Source of the DNA: Halanaerobiales bacterium
GTDB taxonomy: Bacteria; Bacillota; Halanaerobiia; Halanaerobiales; Halanaerobiaceae
Direction: 5' to 3'
Assembly (NCBI GenBank): GCA_016278485.1
Contig: JADQBT010000012.1
Span: 1-64,000, forward strand
DNA: 64,000 nt
Below are positions 17,245 to 26,503 of this stretch, piece after piece. Position 1 is the first letter of the stretch; each line of letters begins with the position of its first letter. The notes under the pieces were generated by a model. That model made no database searches and had not been told where the DNA came from. It worked only from the letters and a program-made list of their open reading frames with translations. The translations under genes and the position numbers were made by a program.

Positions 17245-17513
17245 ATGGTAATCTGGGTTCATGGCTACTTATATCGTCTGTTTTATGCAGAGGTAATGTG
17301 TGAAATTGGTGGTCTGGTGTTTGAAAAGGACTATAGGAAAATGGGAATAGGCAGGGGCTTGATAGAGTCTGTTGAGAACTGGGCTAGAGAAAAGGAATGC
17401 AGTAAGGTCAGTCTTCGTTCTAGTAGCAGTCGAAAAAAAGCACATCAGTTTTATAAAATATAGGGTTCGATTTAGTTAAGACTCAGTATAGATTTATAAA
17501 AGAAATAAGTTAG
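17245..17513 (+). pseudogene. GNAT acetyltransferase relic
   Basis: The readable part covers the acetyl-CoA-binding core, EIGGLVFEKDYRKMGIGRGL (the QxxGxG/A-type loop), then SVENWAREKECSKVSLRS and KKAHQFYK. Here the frame stops at 17461-17463. A shift of frame restores IGFDLVKTQYRFIKEIS up to TAG 17511-17513, the usual end of such proteins. The N-terminal third is missing. Just after it, 17529-17576 reads MNTRIEKADRNHIFQ followed by a stop, which looks like the start of a second lost GNAT gene. Confidence 0.7.
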
Positions 17514-17607
17514 TGAGGTCGATTAATTATGAATACTAGAATTGAGAAGGCAGATAGAAATCATATATTTCAGTAGTTGGGCTGGTAATTAAATGAGGTG
17601 ATACATA

Positions 17608-18186
17608 ATGGAAACAAATATATATTTTGTTAGACATACAGAGAGTAGATACACACCAGATGATGATAACTACAGTCGACCGCTATCATTAAAGGGTAAA
17701 GAGGATGCCGAAAAGTTAATTCACTATTTCAGAGATATTAAAATATCGAAGGTTTTATCTAGTCCATATCATAGAGCAGTACATACGGTAGAAGGGATTT
17801 CTCGTGATAAAAACCTAGAAATAGAGTTAATAGATGATTTTAGAGAAAGAACTGTAGCAGATCATTATTTGGATGATGATGAGTTTAGTAAATTAGTTAA
17901 AGATCAGTGGGATGATTTTGATCATTCTTTAGAAGGTGGCGAATCTTTTAATCAAGTACAAGAGAGAGGAATAAAGGCATTAAAAGATGTGATAAAGCAA
18001 GATGTTGGTGAAGATATTATAATTGGAACACATGGAACCTGGCTCGCAGTTATTATAAATTATTTTGATGATAAATATGATTTAGATTTTTGGAAGACTC
18101 TTAAAATGCCTGATGTCTTTTTACTAAATTTTAATGATGGGAAGTTAAAAAATATAAAACATCTAAAAGTTAAATTTGAAAAATAG
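17608..18186 (+). CDS. Histidine phosphatase family protein
   Basis: The protein has 192 residues from ATG 17608 (GAGGTG RBS). It shows the phosphoglycerate-mutase-like fold motifs: phosphate-binding RHT at 9-11, SSPYHRAVHT near 51-60, the acidic LEGGESF near 110-116, and the second catalytic histidine in IIGTHGTW (about 135-142). The family removes phosphate from metabolites or proteins. The substrate cannot be told; there is no signal peptide, so it acts in the cytosol. It is a single-gene unit between the GNAT relics and the sigma-54 regulator. Confidence 0.9.
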   Translation: METNIYFVRHTESRYTPDDDNYSRPLSLKGKEDAEKLIHYFRDIKISKVLSSPYHRAVHTVEGISRDKNLEIELIDDFRERTVADHYLDDDEFSKLVKDQWDDFDHSLEGGESFNQVQERGIKALKDVIKQDVGEDIIIGTHGTWLAVIINYFDDKYDLDFWKTLKMPDVFLLNFNDGKLKNIKHLKVKFEK

Positions 18187-18367
18187 AAGATTAAGATTAA
18201 GAAGTAGCTTGGTTAATTTTTTGTTTCGTTCAAAAAACATGCAGGAATATGAATAACTTTTAACGAAAGATAATAAATATACATAAAACATTATTAGCTA
18301 TTTAAAGTAATATAAATAAAATAAAAGACCTATAAATGAGAGAATATTCCGAAAAGGAGGCGAGCAG

Positions 18368-20074
18368 ATGCAAGCAGTTGCTAAACATTTTTTAATTAGT
18401 GGTGACAACAAAAAGGTCTGGCAGGTATTTATAAATACATTAGAAGAGATTATAGAACAAAATATAGAAATGTTGGGTACAAATCTTTTAGCTGTTTTTA
18501 ATAAAGATGAACAACTATTAAAATTACTAGGTAGAGAAGATTCAATATCTAAATTTAAAAATAATGAGTTAAAATATGAAAAGCTCTCATTTCCAATTTG
18601 TACATTTGTCAAGAAAAATGTTGGTATGCTTAAAATCATTAGCTTCAATAATGATAATTTGCAAGCAGAAAAAAACAATCTTGCTATTATTTTAAAGCTC
18701 ATGAGAGATAGGCTAAAAATAATGACACTAGAGAATGAATTAACTGACAAGAACAAATTTGAAGATGCGATCGCTAATCAGGTTTCAGAAGGTATCATTT
18801 TTGTGAACAAAGATGGTATCGTTAAATTCATGAATAAAGCAGGAGCTAAAATACTTAAAATCGATTTAGAAAAAACAATTGGCAAACATATAAAAGATAT
18901 TGTAGATTTTCGTCCTGTCTTATTAGATGTTTTAGAGAGTGGTAAAGGTTATGTTGATAAAGAGTTCTTCTTAAAATCACATGGTGAATTACTTCATTTT
19001 ATAAAATCTGCCACAGTAATTAAAGATGAACAGGGGAATATAAAAGGTGTCCTTGATACATTTCGTGAGATAAAGAGAGTTAAAAAGATGGTTAATGTGA
19101 TGACAGGCGCGCAGGCTAATTTTTCTTTTGCTGATATCATTGGAGAAAGCCAGGAAATTAAAAAATGCAAAAGAATAGCGCAAATTGCAGCCGAAAGTGA
19201 ATCTAATGTTTTGATATATGGAAAAACAGGAACTGGTAAAGAACTTTTTGCTCAATCAATTCACCAAGCATCAGCCAGACAAGATGGTCCGTTTTTGGCT
19301 ATAAACTGTGCTGCTTTACCAATTAAACTAATTGAGAGTGAGCTTTTTGGTTATGTAGAAGGGGCATTTACTGGTGCCAGTAAAGGTGGACGTCCAGGTA
19401 AATTTGAAATGGCCAATGGAGGAACTATCTTTCTTGATGAAATAGGTGAAATGCCTTTAAATATGCAGGTCAAATTATTGCGTGTTATTCAGGAAAAAAA
19501 GATTATGAGAATAGGTGGAGCAGAAGTAATACCTGTCAATGTCAGGATGATAGCTGCTACCAATAAAAACTTATTTACAGAAGTAGAAAAAAATAATTTT
19601 CGTAGTGACTTATATTATAGACTAAATGTGTTGAATATTAATATTCCATCACTAAAAGAAAGAGGTAATGATATTAAACTTTTGGCAAATCATTTTCTTG
19701 ATATTTTTGTAAAAAAATTAGTAAAAGATATTAATGGTTTTACAGATGAAGTATTGGATTATCTGATGGAGAGAAGTTGGCCAGGTAATGTTAGAGAATT
19801 GGAAAACTCGATTGAAAGGTTAGTAAATTTTGCAAGAGGTAATAAGATTACCTTTCAGGATGTTATAAATTATCAAAATGATCAAAAGGAATATCATAAT
19901 CAAAATTATCAAGTGGGTTCACTAGATAAGAACTTGATTGAAGATATCTTATCTTTAAGTGAAATGGAAAGAAAGTATATAAAGAATGTGTTATCTGTTT
20001 GTGATAATAATGTCTCGCAAGCTGCAAGAAAATTAGGTGTAAGCAGAACTACTATCTATAAATATATAAATTAA
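18368..20074 (+). CDS. Sigma-54-dependent activator (PAS-AAA-Fis)
   Basis: The protein has 568 residues from ATG 18368 (AGGAGG RBS). Domain order is an N-terminal sensor region (about 1-125, GAF-like), a PAS domain (about 130-245), an AAA+ domain (about 255-480) and a Fis-type helix-turn-helix (about 525-568). Walker A is GKTGTGKE (about 285-292), the sigma-54-contacting GAFTGA loop is intact (about 332-337) and Walker B is FLDEIGE (about 354-360). It has no receiver domain, so it probably responds to a small molecule or redox state. The next operon starts with a consensus -24/-12 promoter, which makes that operon the likely target. Confidence 0.92.
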   Translation: MQAVAKHFLISGDNKKVWQVFINTLEEIIEQNIEMLGTNLLAVFNKDEQLLKLLGREDSISKFKNNELKYEKLSFPICTFVKKNVGMLKIISFNNDNLQAEKNNLAIILKLMRDRLKIMTLENELTDKNKFEDAIANQVSEGIIFVNKDGIVKFMNKAGAKILKIDLEKTIGKHIKDIVDFRPVLLDVLESGKGYVDKEFFLKSHGELLHFIKSATVIKDEQGNIKGVLDTFREIKRVKKMVNVMTGAQANFSFADIIGESQEIKKCKRIAQIAAESESNVLIYGKTGTGKELFAQSIHQASARQDGPFLAINCAALPIKLIESELFGYVEGAFTGASKGGRPGKFEMANGGTIFLDEIGEMPLNMQVKLLRVIQEKKIMRIGGAEVIPVNVRMIAATNKNLFTEVEKNNFRSDLYYRLNVLNINIPSLKERGNDIKLLANHFLDIFVKKLVKDINGFTDEVLDYLMERSWPGNVRELENSIERLVNFARGNKITFQDVINYQNDQKEYHNQNYQVGSLDKNLIEDILSLSEMERKYIKNVLSVCDNNVSQAARKLGVSRTTIYKYIN

Positions 20075-20173
20075 GAGTTGTTCATTATTTTAACATGTAA
20101 ATTAAATAGACAGAATCTTATGTATAATTTTTGAACAACACATATTTTTATTTAAAAATAAACCTTCTTAAAT

Positions 20174-20209
20174 AAACTGTACCAAGCTTTTATATAGTTG
20201 GTACAGTTT
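20174..20209. promoter_or_regulatory. Perfect 12-bp inverted repeat overlapping the -24 element
   Basis: AAACTGTACCAA (20174-20185) and TTGGTACAGTTT (20198-20209) are exact inverse copies 12 bases apart, and the right arm contains the -24 GG. It could be an operator or activator site, or a hairpin ending the regulator transcript, but the T-run expected of a terminator is weak. Confidence 0.6.
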
Positions 20210-20214
20210 ATGCA
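20198..20214 (+). promoter_or_regulatory. Sigma-54 (-24/-12) promoter
   Basis: TTGGTACAGTTTATGCA contains GG (20200-20201), exactly ten bases, then GC (20212-20213), matching TGGCAC-N5-TTGCW closely. It lies between the sigma-54 activator gene and the E1 alpha gene, with transcription expected to start near 20225, just before the RBS at 20228-20233. Confidence 0.85.
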
Positions 20215-20239
20215 TTTTAATTCTAATGGAGGTGAACAA

Positions 20240-21223
20240 ATGGATATAACAAAAGAAAAATTAATTGAACTTTATGAAAAAATGGTTCTCATACGTAGTT
20301 TTGAAATGAAAGCAGAAGAAAAGTTTTATAATAATGAGATTCCCGGATTCATCCACCTATATATCGGGGAAGAAGCTATTGCCACCGGAATTATAGATCA
20401 TCTACGTAAAGATGACCTAATTACCAGCACCCACCGTGGTCATGGCCATATGTTAGCCAAAGGTGCAGATCCCAAATTAATGATGGCTGAACTTTATGGT
20501 AAAAGAACAGGTTATTGTAAAGGTAAAGGTGGCTCCATGCATATCATGAACTTTGATTTAGGTGTGTTGGGCGCCAATGGTGAAGTAGCAGGTGGTCTAC
20601 CGATTGCTGCAGGTGCAGGGATGGCAATTAAAATGATTAAAAAGACAGACCAAGTGGTAGTAGCATTTTTTGGTGATGGTGCTTCAAATCGCGGTGCCTT
20701 TCATGAAGCACTTAATTGGGCATCTATTTATAATCTGCCAATCATCTTTGTAGTTGAGTATAACCAATATGCTTCAACAGTTAATTCCAATTTTGCCACA
20801 TCTGTTGATAATATTGCTGATCGGGCCAAGGGATATGATATAAAAGGTATTACAGTAGATGGAAATGATCTTCTGGAAGTCTATGAAACAGCTGCAGAAG
20901 TAATCTCAGCAGTAAGAAATGGATCAGGTCCAGTCTTATTAGAATGCAAGACTTATCGACTCAAAGGTCATTTTGTTGGTGACCCGCAAGAATATAGAGA
21001 AGATGCAGAAGTAGAAAAGAAGTGGAAAGATGAACCGATAAGTAAGTTTGAAAGATATCTAATGGAAAAAGATTATTTAGATGATGAAACTAAAAATGAG
21101 ATCTGGAGTAAATATACTAAGGTAATCGATGAAGCCTTAGAATATGCTCGTAATGATAGTTTTCCAACAGCAAAAGAAGCTCTGACAGATCTATTTGCAG
21201 ATGATACAGGCTATGACTATTAA
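20240..21223 (+). CDS. acoA: Thiamine-dependent dehydrogenase E1 alpha (acetoin/pyruvate type)
   Basis: The protein has 327 residues. ATG 20240 is chosen because GGAGGTG lies 5 bases upstream; an in-frame GTG at 20198 falls inside the promoter. The thiamine-diphosphate motif GDGASNRGAFHEALN lies near 144-158 and ends with the asparagine of EYNQYA. HTHRGHGH-type residues (STHRGHGHMLA, about 66-76) and HFVGDP near 243 match E1 alpha enzymes. With E1 beta and E2 it decarboxylates a 2-oxoacid or cleaves acetoin and transfers the acyl group to lipoyl-E2. Acetoin versus another 2-oxo substrate cannot be settled by eye. Confidence 0.9.
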   Translation: MDITKEKLIELYEKMVLIRSFEMKAEEKFYNNEIPGFIHLYIGEEAIATGIIDHLRKDDLITSTHRGHGHMLAKGADPKLMMAELYGKRTGYCKGKGGSMHIMNFDLGVLGANGEVAGGLPIAAGAGMAIKMIKKTDQVVVAFFGDGASNRGAFHEALNWASIYNLPIIFVVEYNQYASTVNSNFATSVDNIADRAKGYDIKGITVDGNDLLEVYETAAEVISAVRNGSGPVLLECKTYRLKGHFVGDPQEYREDAEVEKKWKDEPISKFERYLMEKDYLDDETKNEIWSKYTKVIDEALEYARNDSFPTAKEALTDLFADDTGYDY

Positions 21224-21235
21224 GGAGGTGCTAAG

Positions 21236-22213
21236 ATGGCTAAGAGTGAAATGACTTATGCAGATGCAATCTGTCGGGCAATTGAAGAAGAGATGGCCAA
21301 AGATCCAACTATTTTCACATATGGAGAAGATATAGCTCAACAGGGTGGAATTTTTGGTCAGTATAAAGGCTTATTAGGAAAGTATGATGATCGGGTAATC
21401 GATACCCCGATCTCTGAAGAAGTTATTTTTGGTTCAGCAGTAGGTGCTGCCCTTGCTGGCACTAGGCCGATTGTTGAATTCCATTTTGCCGATTTTCTTT
21501 TTACAGGTATGTCAGCTATTACAAATCAAATTATGAAGATCCGCTATATGTCTGGTGGTCAACGTGATCTACCAATAATCTTGCGCGGACCTGATGGAAG
21601 ATCAAATAATGCTGCAGCTCAACATTCACAAAGTATTGAAAGTATTTTTATGCATTTACCGGGGATTAAAGTAGTTATTCCTTCTACACCAGCTGATGTT
21701 TATGGATTATATAAGACTGCCTTAAACCAACCAGATCCAGTCATAGTTTTTGAACATAAGCAGATGTATGGAAGGAAAGGCATGGTTGATGATGAGGAAT
21801 ATCGAATTCCTTTTGGGAAAGCTGATATTAAAAGAGCAGGTACAGATATTACAGTTGTAACAACAAGTAGGATGGTACATGAGAGTATGCAGGCAGCGGC
21901 AGAGTTAGCAAATTCGGGTATTTCCTTAGAAGTCATTGACCTAAGGACATTAGTTCCCTGGGATAGAGAGACTGTCATTAATTCAGTGAAGAAAACAGGA
22001 AGACTATTGATTGTCCATGAGACATGGAAACGGGCAGGATGGGGAGCAGAAATCGCCTCTGTAGTACAAGAAGAAGCTTTTGATTATCTTGATGATCCTA
22101 TTTATCGAGTTGGGGCCAAAAATGTACCAAATTCATTTAGTCCCGAACAGGAAAATTTTATTATGCCTGATAAGGAAAATGTATTAGCAGAAGTCAAAAA
22201 GTTTTTACTTTAA
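21236..22213 (+). CDS. acoB: Thiamine-dependent dehydrogenase E1 beta
   Basis: The protein has 325 residues from ATG 21236 (AAGGAGG RBS), 12 bases after the E1 alpha stop. It shows the transketolase pyrimidine-binding domain (FTYGEDIAQQGGIF near 27-40, DTPISEE near 57-63) and the C-terminal transketolase domain with VIDLRTLVPWD near 232-242 and VHETWKRAGWGAEI near 258-271. It forms the alpha2beta2 E1 with the preceding gene. A TRAP transporter sits between E1 and E2 in this operon, suggesting uptake and oxidation of the same compound. Confidence 0.92.
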   Translation: MAKSEMTYADAICRAIEEEMAKDPTIFTYGEDIAQQGGIFGQYKGLLGKYDDRVIDTPISEEVIFGSAVGAALAGTRPIVEFHFADFLFTGMSAITNQIMKIRYMSGGQRDLPIILRGPDGRSNNAAAQHSQSIESIFMHLPGIKVVIPSTPADVYGLYKTALNQPDPVIVFEHKQMYGRKGMVDDEEYRIPFGKADIKRAGTDITVVTTSRMVHESMQAAAELANSGISLEVIDLRTLVPWDRETVINSVKKTGRLLIVHETWKRAGWGAEIASVVQEEAFDYLDDPIYRVGAKNVPNSFSPEQENFIMPDKENVLAEVKKFLL

Positions 22214-22258
22214 AATGGGTTAGTTGGGTTAGCTTGCAAATTATGAGGAGGGTATTAA

Positions 22259-23359
22259 ATGTTAAAGAAAAGTTTATTTTTAGTCCTGGTGTTTATCTTG
22301 GCCTTTTCTGCACTTAGTTTGGCTGCTGATTACAAAGAAGAGTATACGCTTAGTTATAATGTTGGACCTGCTTTCCCCTGGGGAATGGGTGCTGAGTATT
22401 TTACTGATTTAGTTAGAGAAAGAACAGATGGCAGAATAAATATTAAGGCATATGGTGGGTCATCACTTTCTGCTGGTAAACAGACCTCTGTTTTTATGAT
22501 GGTTCGTAATGGTGCGATTGATATGGCAATGGAGTCCACTATTAATTGGTCACCTCAGATTAAAGAATTAAATCTTTTCTCTTTACCATTCTTTTTTGAT
22601 AGTTATGCTGAAATCGATGCAGTTGAAGCTGGGACTGCTGGACAGTATCTGCTCGATAGAATTGAATCACTTGGTGTGAAAGCCTTTGGTTGGGGTGAAA
22701 ATGGTTTTAGAGAGATTACAAATAGTAAAAGAGCTGTACATAAACCAGAAGATCTTTCTGATTTAAAATATCGTGTGGTAGGAAGTAAGATATTTATTGA
22801 GATCTTCCAGGAATTAGGTTCAAATCCATTAACTATGAACTGGGGAGAAGCAACTACAGGTTTCCAGCAGGGAACTGTAGATGGACAGGAAAATCCTGTT
22901 GTTGATGTACTGATTCCTCTTAAAATCTGGGAATTCCACGAATATATGACTATCTGGAATTATCTAGTCGATCCATTATTAATTGGTATTAATGAATCAG
23001 TTTTTAATAGTTTCACACCTGAAGATCAAGCAATTGTGGCCCAGGCAGCAGAAGAAGCACTTGATTTTCAGAAAATGCTAGCTAGATATGGTTTGGATGA
23101 TGGCACTGCCAAAGCATATATAGATGAAATGGTTACTAGTGGCGAAGATCTTGGTTATGCTAAAAAGTTCTTATCGACCTGGAAACTTGAAGATGGCTCT
23201 AACAATTCGATTGAATTTTTAAAAGCACAGGGTATGAAAGTAAATATCTTAACAGATGCAGAAAAAAAATTATTTAGAGAAAAAACTAGACCTGTTTATG
23301 ATAAATGGGTAGAAGTAGTTGGAGAAGATCTTGTTCAGGACGCTATTGACGATAAATAA
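22259..23359 (+). CDS. dctP: TRAP transporter substrate-binding protein DctP
   Basis: The protein has 366 residues from ATG 22259 (GAGGAGGG RBS), with a signal peptide of about 22 residues (MLKKSLFLVLVFILAF, cut after LSLAA). The mature part has the DctP fold: FTDLVRERTDGRINIKAYGG, the QELGSNPLTMNWGEATTGFQQGTVDGQENP segment near 194-223 in two halves, and an arginine in KYRVVGS that usually binds the ligand carboxylate. This implies an organic acid as substrate. It is followed by a hairpin and then by the DctQ and DctM genes. Confidence 0.92.
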   Translation: MLKKSLFLVLVFILAFSALSLAADYKEEYTLSYNVGPAFPWGMGAEYFTDLVRERTDGRINIKAYGGSSLSAGKQTSVFMMVRNGAIDMAMESTINWSPQIKELNLFSLPFFFDSYAEIDAVEAGTAGQYLLDRIESLGVKAFGWGENGFREITNSKRAVHKPEDLSDLKYRVVGSKIFIEIFQELGSNPLTMNWGEATTGFQQGTVDGQENPVVDVLIPLKIWEFHEYMTIWNYLVDPLLIGINESVFNSFTPEDQAIVAQAAEEALDFQKMLARYGLDDGTAKAYIDEMVTSGEDLGYAKKFLSTWKLEDGSNNSIEFLKAQGMKVNILTDAEKKLFREKTRPVYDKWVEVVGEDLVQDAIDDK

Positions 23360-23376
23360 AATATAATTAATGATCA

Positions 23377-23402
23377 TGCCGGGTGGAATTATCCATCCGG
23401 CA
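23377..23402 (+). promoter_or_regulatory. Intra-operon hairpin between dctP and dctQ
   Basis: TGCCGGGTGGA (23377-23387), a four-base loop and TCCATCCGGCA (23392-23402) form an 11-bp stem with one G-T pair and no T-run. Such hairpins often protect the upstream mRNA, so that more binding protein than permease is made. Confidence 0.65.
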
Positions 23403-23433
23403 AATAATACAAACTAAGTTGGGGGTGACTGTT

Positions 23434-23916
23434 TTGCAGAAGAAGTTCAAACATTTTTTAAGTCACTTTGAAGAATATTTGGCAGGAACTTTATTGATTT
23501 CTATGGCATCGGTTGCTTTTATAAACGTAATTTCTCGCTTTACTTTTAAATTTTCTATTTCATTTATTGAAGAGTTGGAAATTTACCTGTATGTCTGGCT
23601 AGTTATGCTTGGCAGTGCAATTGCTTTTAAACATGGTAAACATCTTTGTGTCTCAATTTTAGTAGCAAAGATGCGGAAAAAAGTGCAAAAAATATTTCAG
23701 GTTATTGTAGCCTTGTTTTCAATTACTTTTTTCCTGGTTTTATTGCGATTCAGTATAACACATATACAGGATGAAATGTTATTAAATGTGACTACAACTT
23801 CGATGGGTGTACCGATGTGGTGGTATACACTTGGACTCCCTATTGGTAGTGTCCTGGTAATTATTCGCATTATTCAGAGAACCATTTCTGAACTTAAAGA
23901 GAGTGGTGATGAGTAA
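23434..23916 (+). CDS. dctQ: TRAP transporter small permease DctQ
   Basis: The protein has 160 residues from TTG 23434, chosen because GGGGGTG (23421-23427) is at the right distance and an upstream in-frame ATG at 23383 falls inside the hairpin. Four membrane segments are visible (about 17-36, 50-72, 90-112 and 130-148). The conserved block with FIEELEIYLYVWLVMLGSA near 46-64 and KHGKHL near 67-72 fits DctQ. It joins DctM to make the membrane unit. The stop is immediately followed by the DctM start. Confidence 0.88.
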   Translation: MQKKFKHFLSHFEEYLAGTLLISMASVAFINVISRFTFKFSISFIEELEIYLYVWLVMLGSAIAFKHGKHLCVSILVAKMRKKVQKIFQVIVALFSITFFLVLLRFSITHIQDEMLLNVTTTSMGVPMWWYTLGLPIGSVLVIIRIIQRTISELKESGDE

Positions 23917-25200
23917 ATGGACCCGGTTATTTGGATAGTTATCATCTTTGTTATTCTACTTGCAATTAGGGTGCCGATTGCTATATCTCTTGGTATGACA
24001 GCTGTTTTTGGTTCATTGATTGCTGGTGAAAGTCTTAATATGGTCTCATATAATTTCTTTGGTGGGATTGCTAAGTTTCCATTGCTGGCTATTCCCTTTT
24101 TCATCATGGCTGGAGTAATAATGCAGAAAGCAAAAATGGCTGAGAAAATTATTGATTTTGTAAAGCTGATTGTTGGTCCTATTCCTGGTGGATTAGCTAT
24201 TGCAACAGTTATTGTAGCTACATTCTGGGGAGCTGTCTCAGGGTCTGGTCCTGCTACCGTAGCAGCTTTAGGAGTTATTTTGATACCAGGTATGGTTAAA
24301 CAAGGTTATGATAAAGATTTTGCTACGGCAGTTACTTCTGTTAGTAGTGGCCTGGCAATTATTATACCGCCCAGTATTGCCTTTATAGTTTATGGTATGA
24401 TTGCCAATGTTTCGATTGGGACTCTTTTTGCAGCAGGCATTATACCTGGTGTAATGATGGCCCTTGGTTTAATTATTACCGTCTATATTATCTCTAAAAA
24501 AAGAGGTTATGCAGGCGAAGAATGGGGTAGTTTTAAAGAGTTATTAGTATCTTTTAAAGATGCATTTTGGGCATTTTTAACACCTGTCATTATTTTAGGT
24601 GGAATTTATGGTGGGATTTTTACCCCAACAGAAGCGGCAGCAGTTGCTATCTTTTATGGTCTCTTTGTGGGAGTAGTAATTTACAAAACAATTAATTTTA
24701 AAATATTGTTTAATATTGGAGTAGATGCGGCTGAAACAACAGCAGTTGTCATGCTGGTAGTAACAGCAGCAGGTTTATTTTCTTGGATTGCAACTAATGT
24801 TGGGCTAATTCAAAAAGCTTCAGATTCTATCCTGGGTATTTCCACAAATCCAGTGATTATCTTACTCTTAATAAATATAATCATTCTTTTTGCCGGTATG
24901 ATTATTGATGCTATTTCAATTTATTATGTCTTTTTACCAATTCTCTTACCTATCATGGCCAAGTTAGGCTGGGATCCAGTCTGGTTTGGAGTGATTATGA
25001 CAATTAACTTAGCAATCGGCCAGGTTACACCACCAGTAGCGGTTAATCTCTATGTTGGATCTAATATTGCTGATATTTCGCTGGAAAAACTGGCAAGACA
25101 GGTAATTCCATTTATTGTTGCAGCAGTAATTGTTTTATTGATTTTGATGTATATACCTGCTATTACAACATACTTACCAAAAGTATTTGGACTATATTAA
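23917..25200 (+). CDS. dctM: TRAP transporter large permease DctM
   Basis: The 427-residue protein is very hydrophobic with about 11-12 membrane segments. Conserved DctM blocks are present: AIPFFIMAGVIM near 56-67, GAVSGSGPATVAALGVI near 107-123, and the second-repeat GGIYGGIFTPTEAAAVA near 229-245. It imports a substrate with a Na+ or H+ gradient, together with DctP and DctQ, from the periplasm or outside. It starts directly after the DctQ stop (TAAATG), and 18 bases separate it from the E2 gene. Confidence 0.93.
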   Translation: MDPVIWIVIIFVILLAIRVPIAISLGMTAVFGSLIAGESLNMVSYNFFGGIAKFPLLAIPFFIMAGVIMQKAKMAEKIIDFVKLIVGPIPGGLAIATVIVATFWGAVSGSGPATVAALGVILIPGMVKQGYDKDFATAVTSVSSGLAIIIPPSIAFIVYGMIANVSIGTLFAAGIIPGVMMALGLIITVYIISKKRGYAGEEWGSFKELLVSFKDAFWAFLTPVIILGGIYGGIFTPTEAAAVAIFYGLFVGVVIYKTINFKILFNIGVDAAETTAVVMLVVTAAGLFSWIATNVGLIQKASDSILGISTNPVIILLLINIIILFAGMIIDAISIYYVFLPILLPIMAKLGWDPVWFGVIMTINLAIGQVTPPVAVNLYVGSNIADISLEKLARQVIPFIVAAVIVLLILMYIPAITTYLPKVFGLY

Positions 25201-25218
25201 AAAGGAGGGGATTAGAGG

Positions 25219-26388
25219 TTGAGCAAAGAATTATTAATGCCTAAATTGGGGCTAACAATGACTGAGGGAACTCTTATTAGATGGTATTATGAAGAAGGAG
25301 AAGAGATATCTCAAGGAGATATCCTATATGATATTGAGACAGAGAAGATTACCCATTCTATTGAAGCTAATCAAGATGGGTTTTTAGCAAAAATATTAGT
25401 TGAAGAGGGAGAAGTTGTTCCCGTTCAGGCGGTGGTTGGTATTCTGGCAGCAGAAGGGGAAGAACTTCAGGAAACAGATAAAATTGATGAATTAGATGAG
25501 GAAGATGGAAACGCTGAAACAGAGATAGAGAGAGAAATTTTAAGGGCTTCACCTAGGGCCAAAATGGTGGCGCGTGAAAATGATGTAGACTTAGAAAAGG
25601 TAAGAGAAATTACAGATCGATTTCGGATTACTTCAGAGGATGTAAATAAATATATTAGTCAACATCAAGATAATAAATCAGAAGTTAAGCTAACTGAAAA
25701 GAAAGAAAAAAATGAAAGTAAAGTTGAGTTGTCAAAATATAGGAAGAAGACAGCAGAAAGACTTTCACAAAGTTGGCAGGCACCTCACATTTATTTACGT
25801 AGTTCTGTAGATTTAAGTGAACTGTTAGCACTACAGGAAAAATATAGGGAACTTGCCATTGGAGAAAGACCTTCATTAAATACGATGATTGTTAAGATTA
25901 CAGCCCATCTTTTAAAAAAACATCCTCATTTAAATGCACATTTTAAAAATGATGAGTATATATTAAAGGAAGATATTAATCTGGGGATTGCAGTGGCAGT
26001 AGAAGAGGGTTTGGTGGTACCTGTAATCAAGCAGGCTAATCAATATAGCCTGACAGAACTAAATAGTAATATTAAAGAGCTAGTTAATAAGAGTAAAGCA
26101 GATGAGTTAAGATTAGATAATTTAGAAGATGGCTCTTTTACTATATCTAATCTGGGTATGTTTGGCGTGGAAGAGTTTACAGCGATATTGAATCCACCGC
26201 AAGTTGGCATATTAGCTGTGGGTACAATTATTGATAAAATAAGTAGAAATGAGTCTGGAGAGATTATGCTCTATCCCGCCATTGAATTAACACTGGGACT
26301 TGACCATCGTGCAGTTGATGGTGCTCAAGGTGCTCAGTTCTTACAAGATTTAAAAAGATATTTGGAAAATCCTTTATTAATAATTTAG
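25219..26388 (+). CDS. acoC: Dihydrolipoamide acyltransferase E2
   Basis: The protein has 389 residues from TTG 25219 (AGGAGGGG RBS). Domain order is a lipoyl domain (about 1-78, lipoylated lysine K43 in ETEKIT), an acidic linker, a peripheral-subunit-binding domain (about 108-147, RASPRAKMVARENDVD) and a catalytic domain with the HRAVDG active site (histidine near 363). It accepts the acyl group from E1 and passes it to CoA. The E3 dihydrolipoamide dehydrogenase expected to complete the complex is not encoded here and must come from elsewhere. Confidence 0.92.
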   Translation: MSKELLMPKLGLTMTEGTLIRWYYEEGEEISQGDILYDIETEKITHSIEANQDGFLAKILVEEGEVVPVQAVVGILAAEGEELQETDKIDELDEEDGNAETEIEREILRASPRAKMVARENDVDLEKVREITDRFRITSEDVNKYISQHQDNKSEVKLTEKKEKNESKVELSKYRKKTAERLSQSWQAPHIYLRSSVDLSELLALQEKYRELAIGERPSLNTMIVKITAHLLKKHPHLNAHFKNDEYILKEDINLGIAVAVEEGLVVPVIKQANQYSLTELNSNIKELVNKSKADELRLDNLEDGSFTISNLGMFGVEEFTAILNPPQVGILAVGTIIDKISRNESGEIMLYPAIELTLGLDHRAVDGAQGAQFLQDLKRYLENPLLII

Positions 26389-26396
26389 TTAGTATC

Positions 26397-26446
26397 AAAA
26401 ACCTGACAACAAAAACCTGAGAGCTAGTATGCTGTCAGGTTTTTTC
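26397..26446 (+). terminator. Terminator of aco/TRAP operon
   Basis: AAAACCTGACA (26397-26407) pairs with TGTCAGGTTTT (from 26433) and is followed by a T-run. It ends the sigma-54-driven operon right after the E2 gene. Confidence 0.85.
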
Positions 26447-26503
26447 ATGATATAATAATATTAATTTGGATATTATATGTAATTGCAAGGGAGGAGTAAT
26501 TTG

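Noticed and set aside
18217-18238. TTTTTTG...CAAAAAA hairpin after the phosphatase gene
   Set aside because: The stem is almost only A-T pairs with no T-run after it, too weak to call a terminator.
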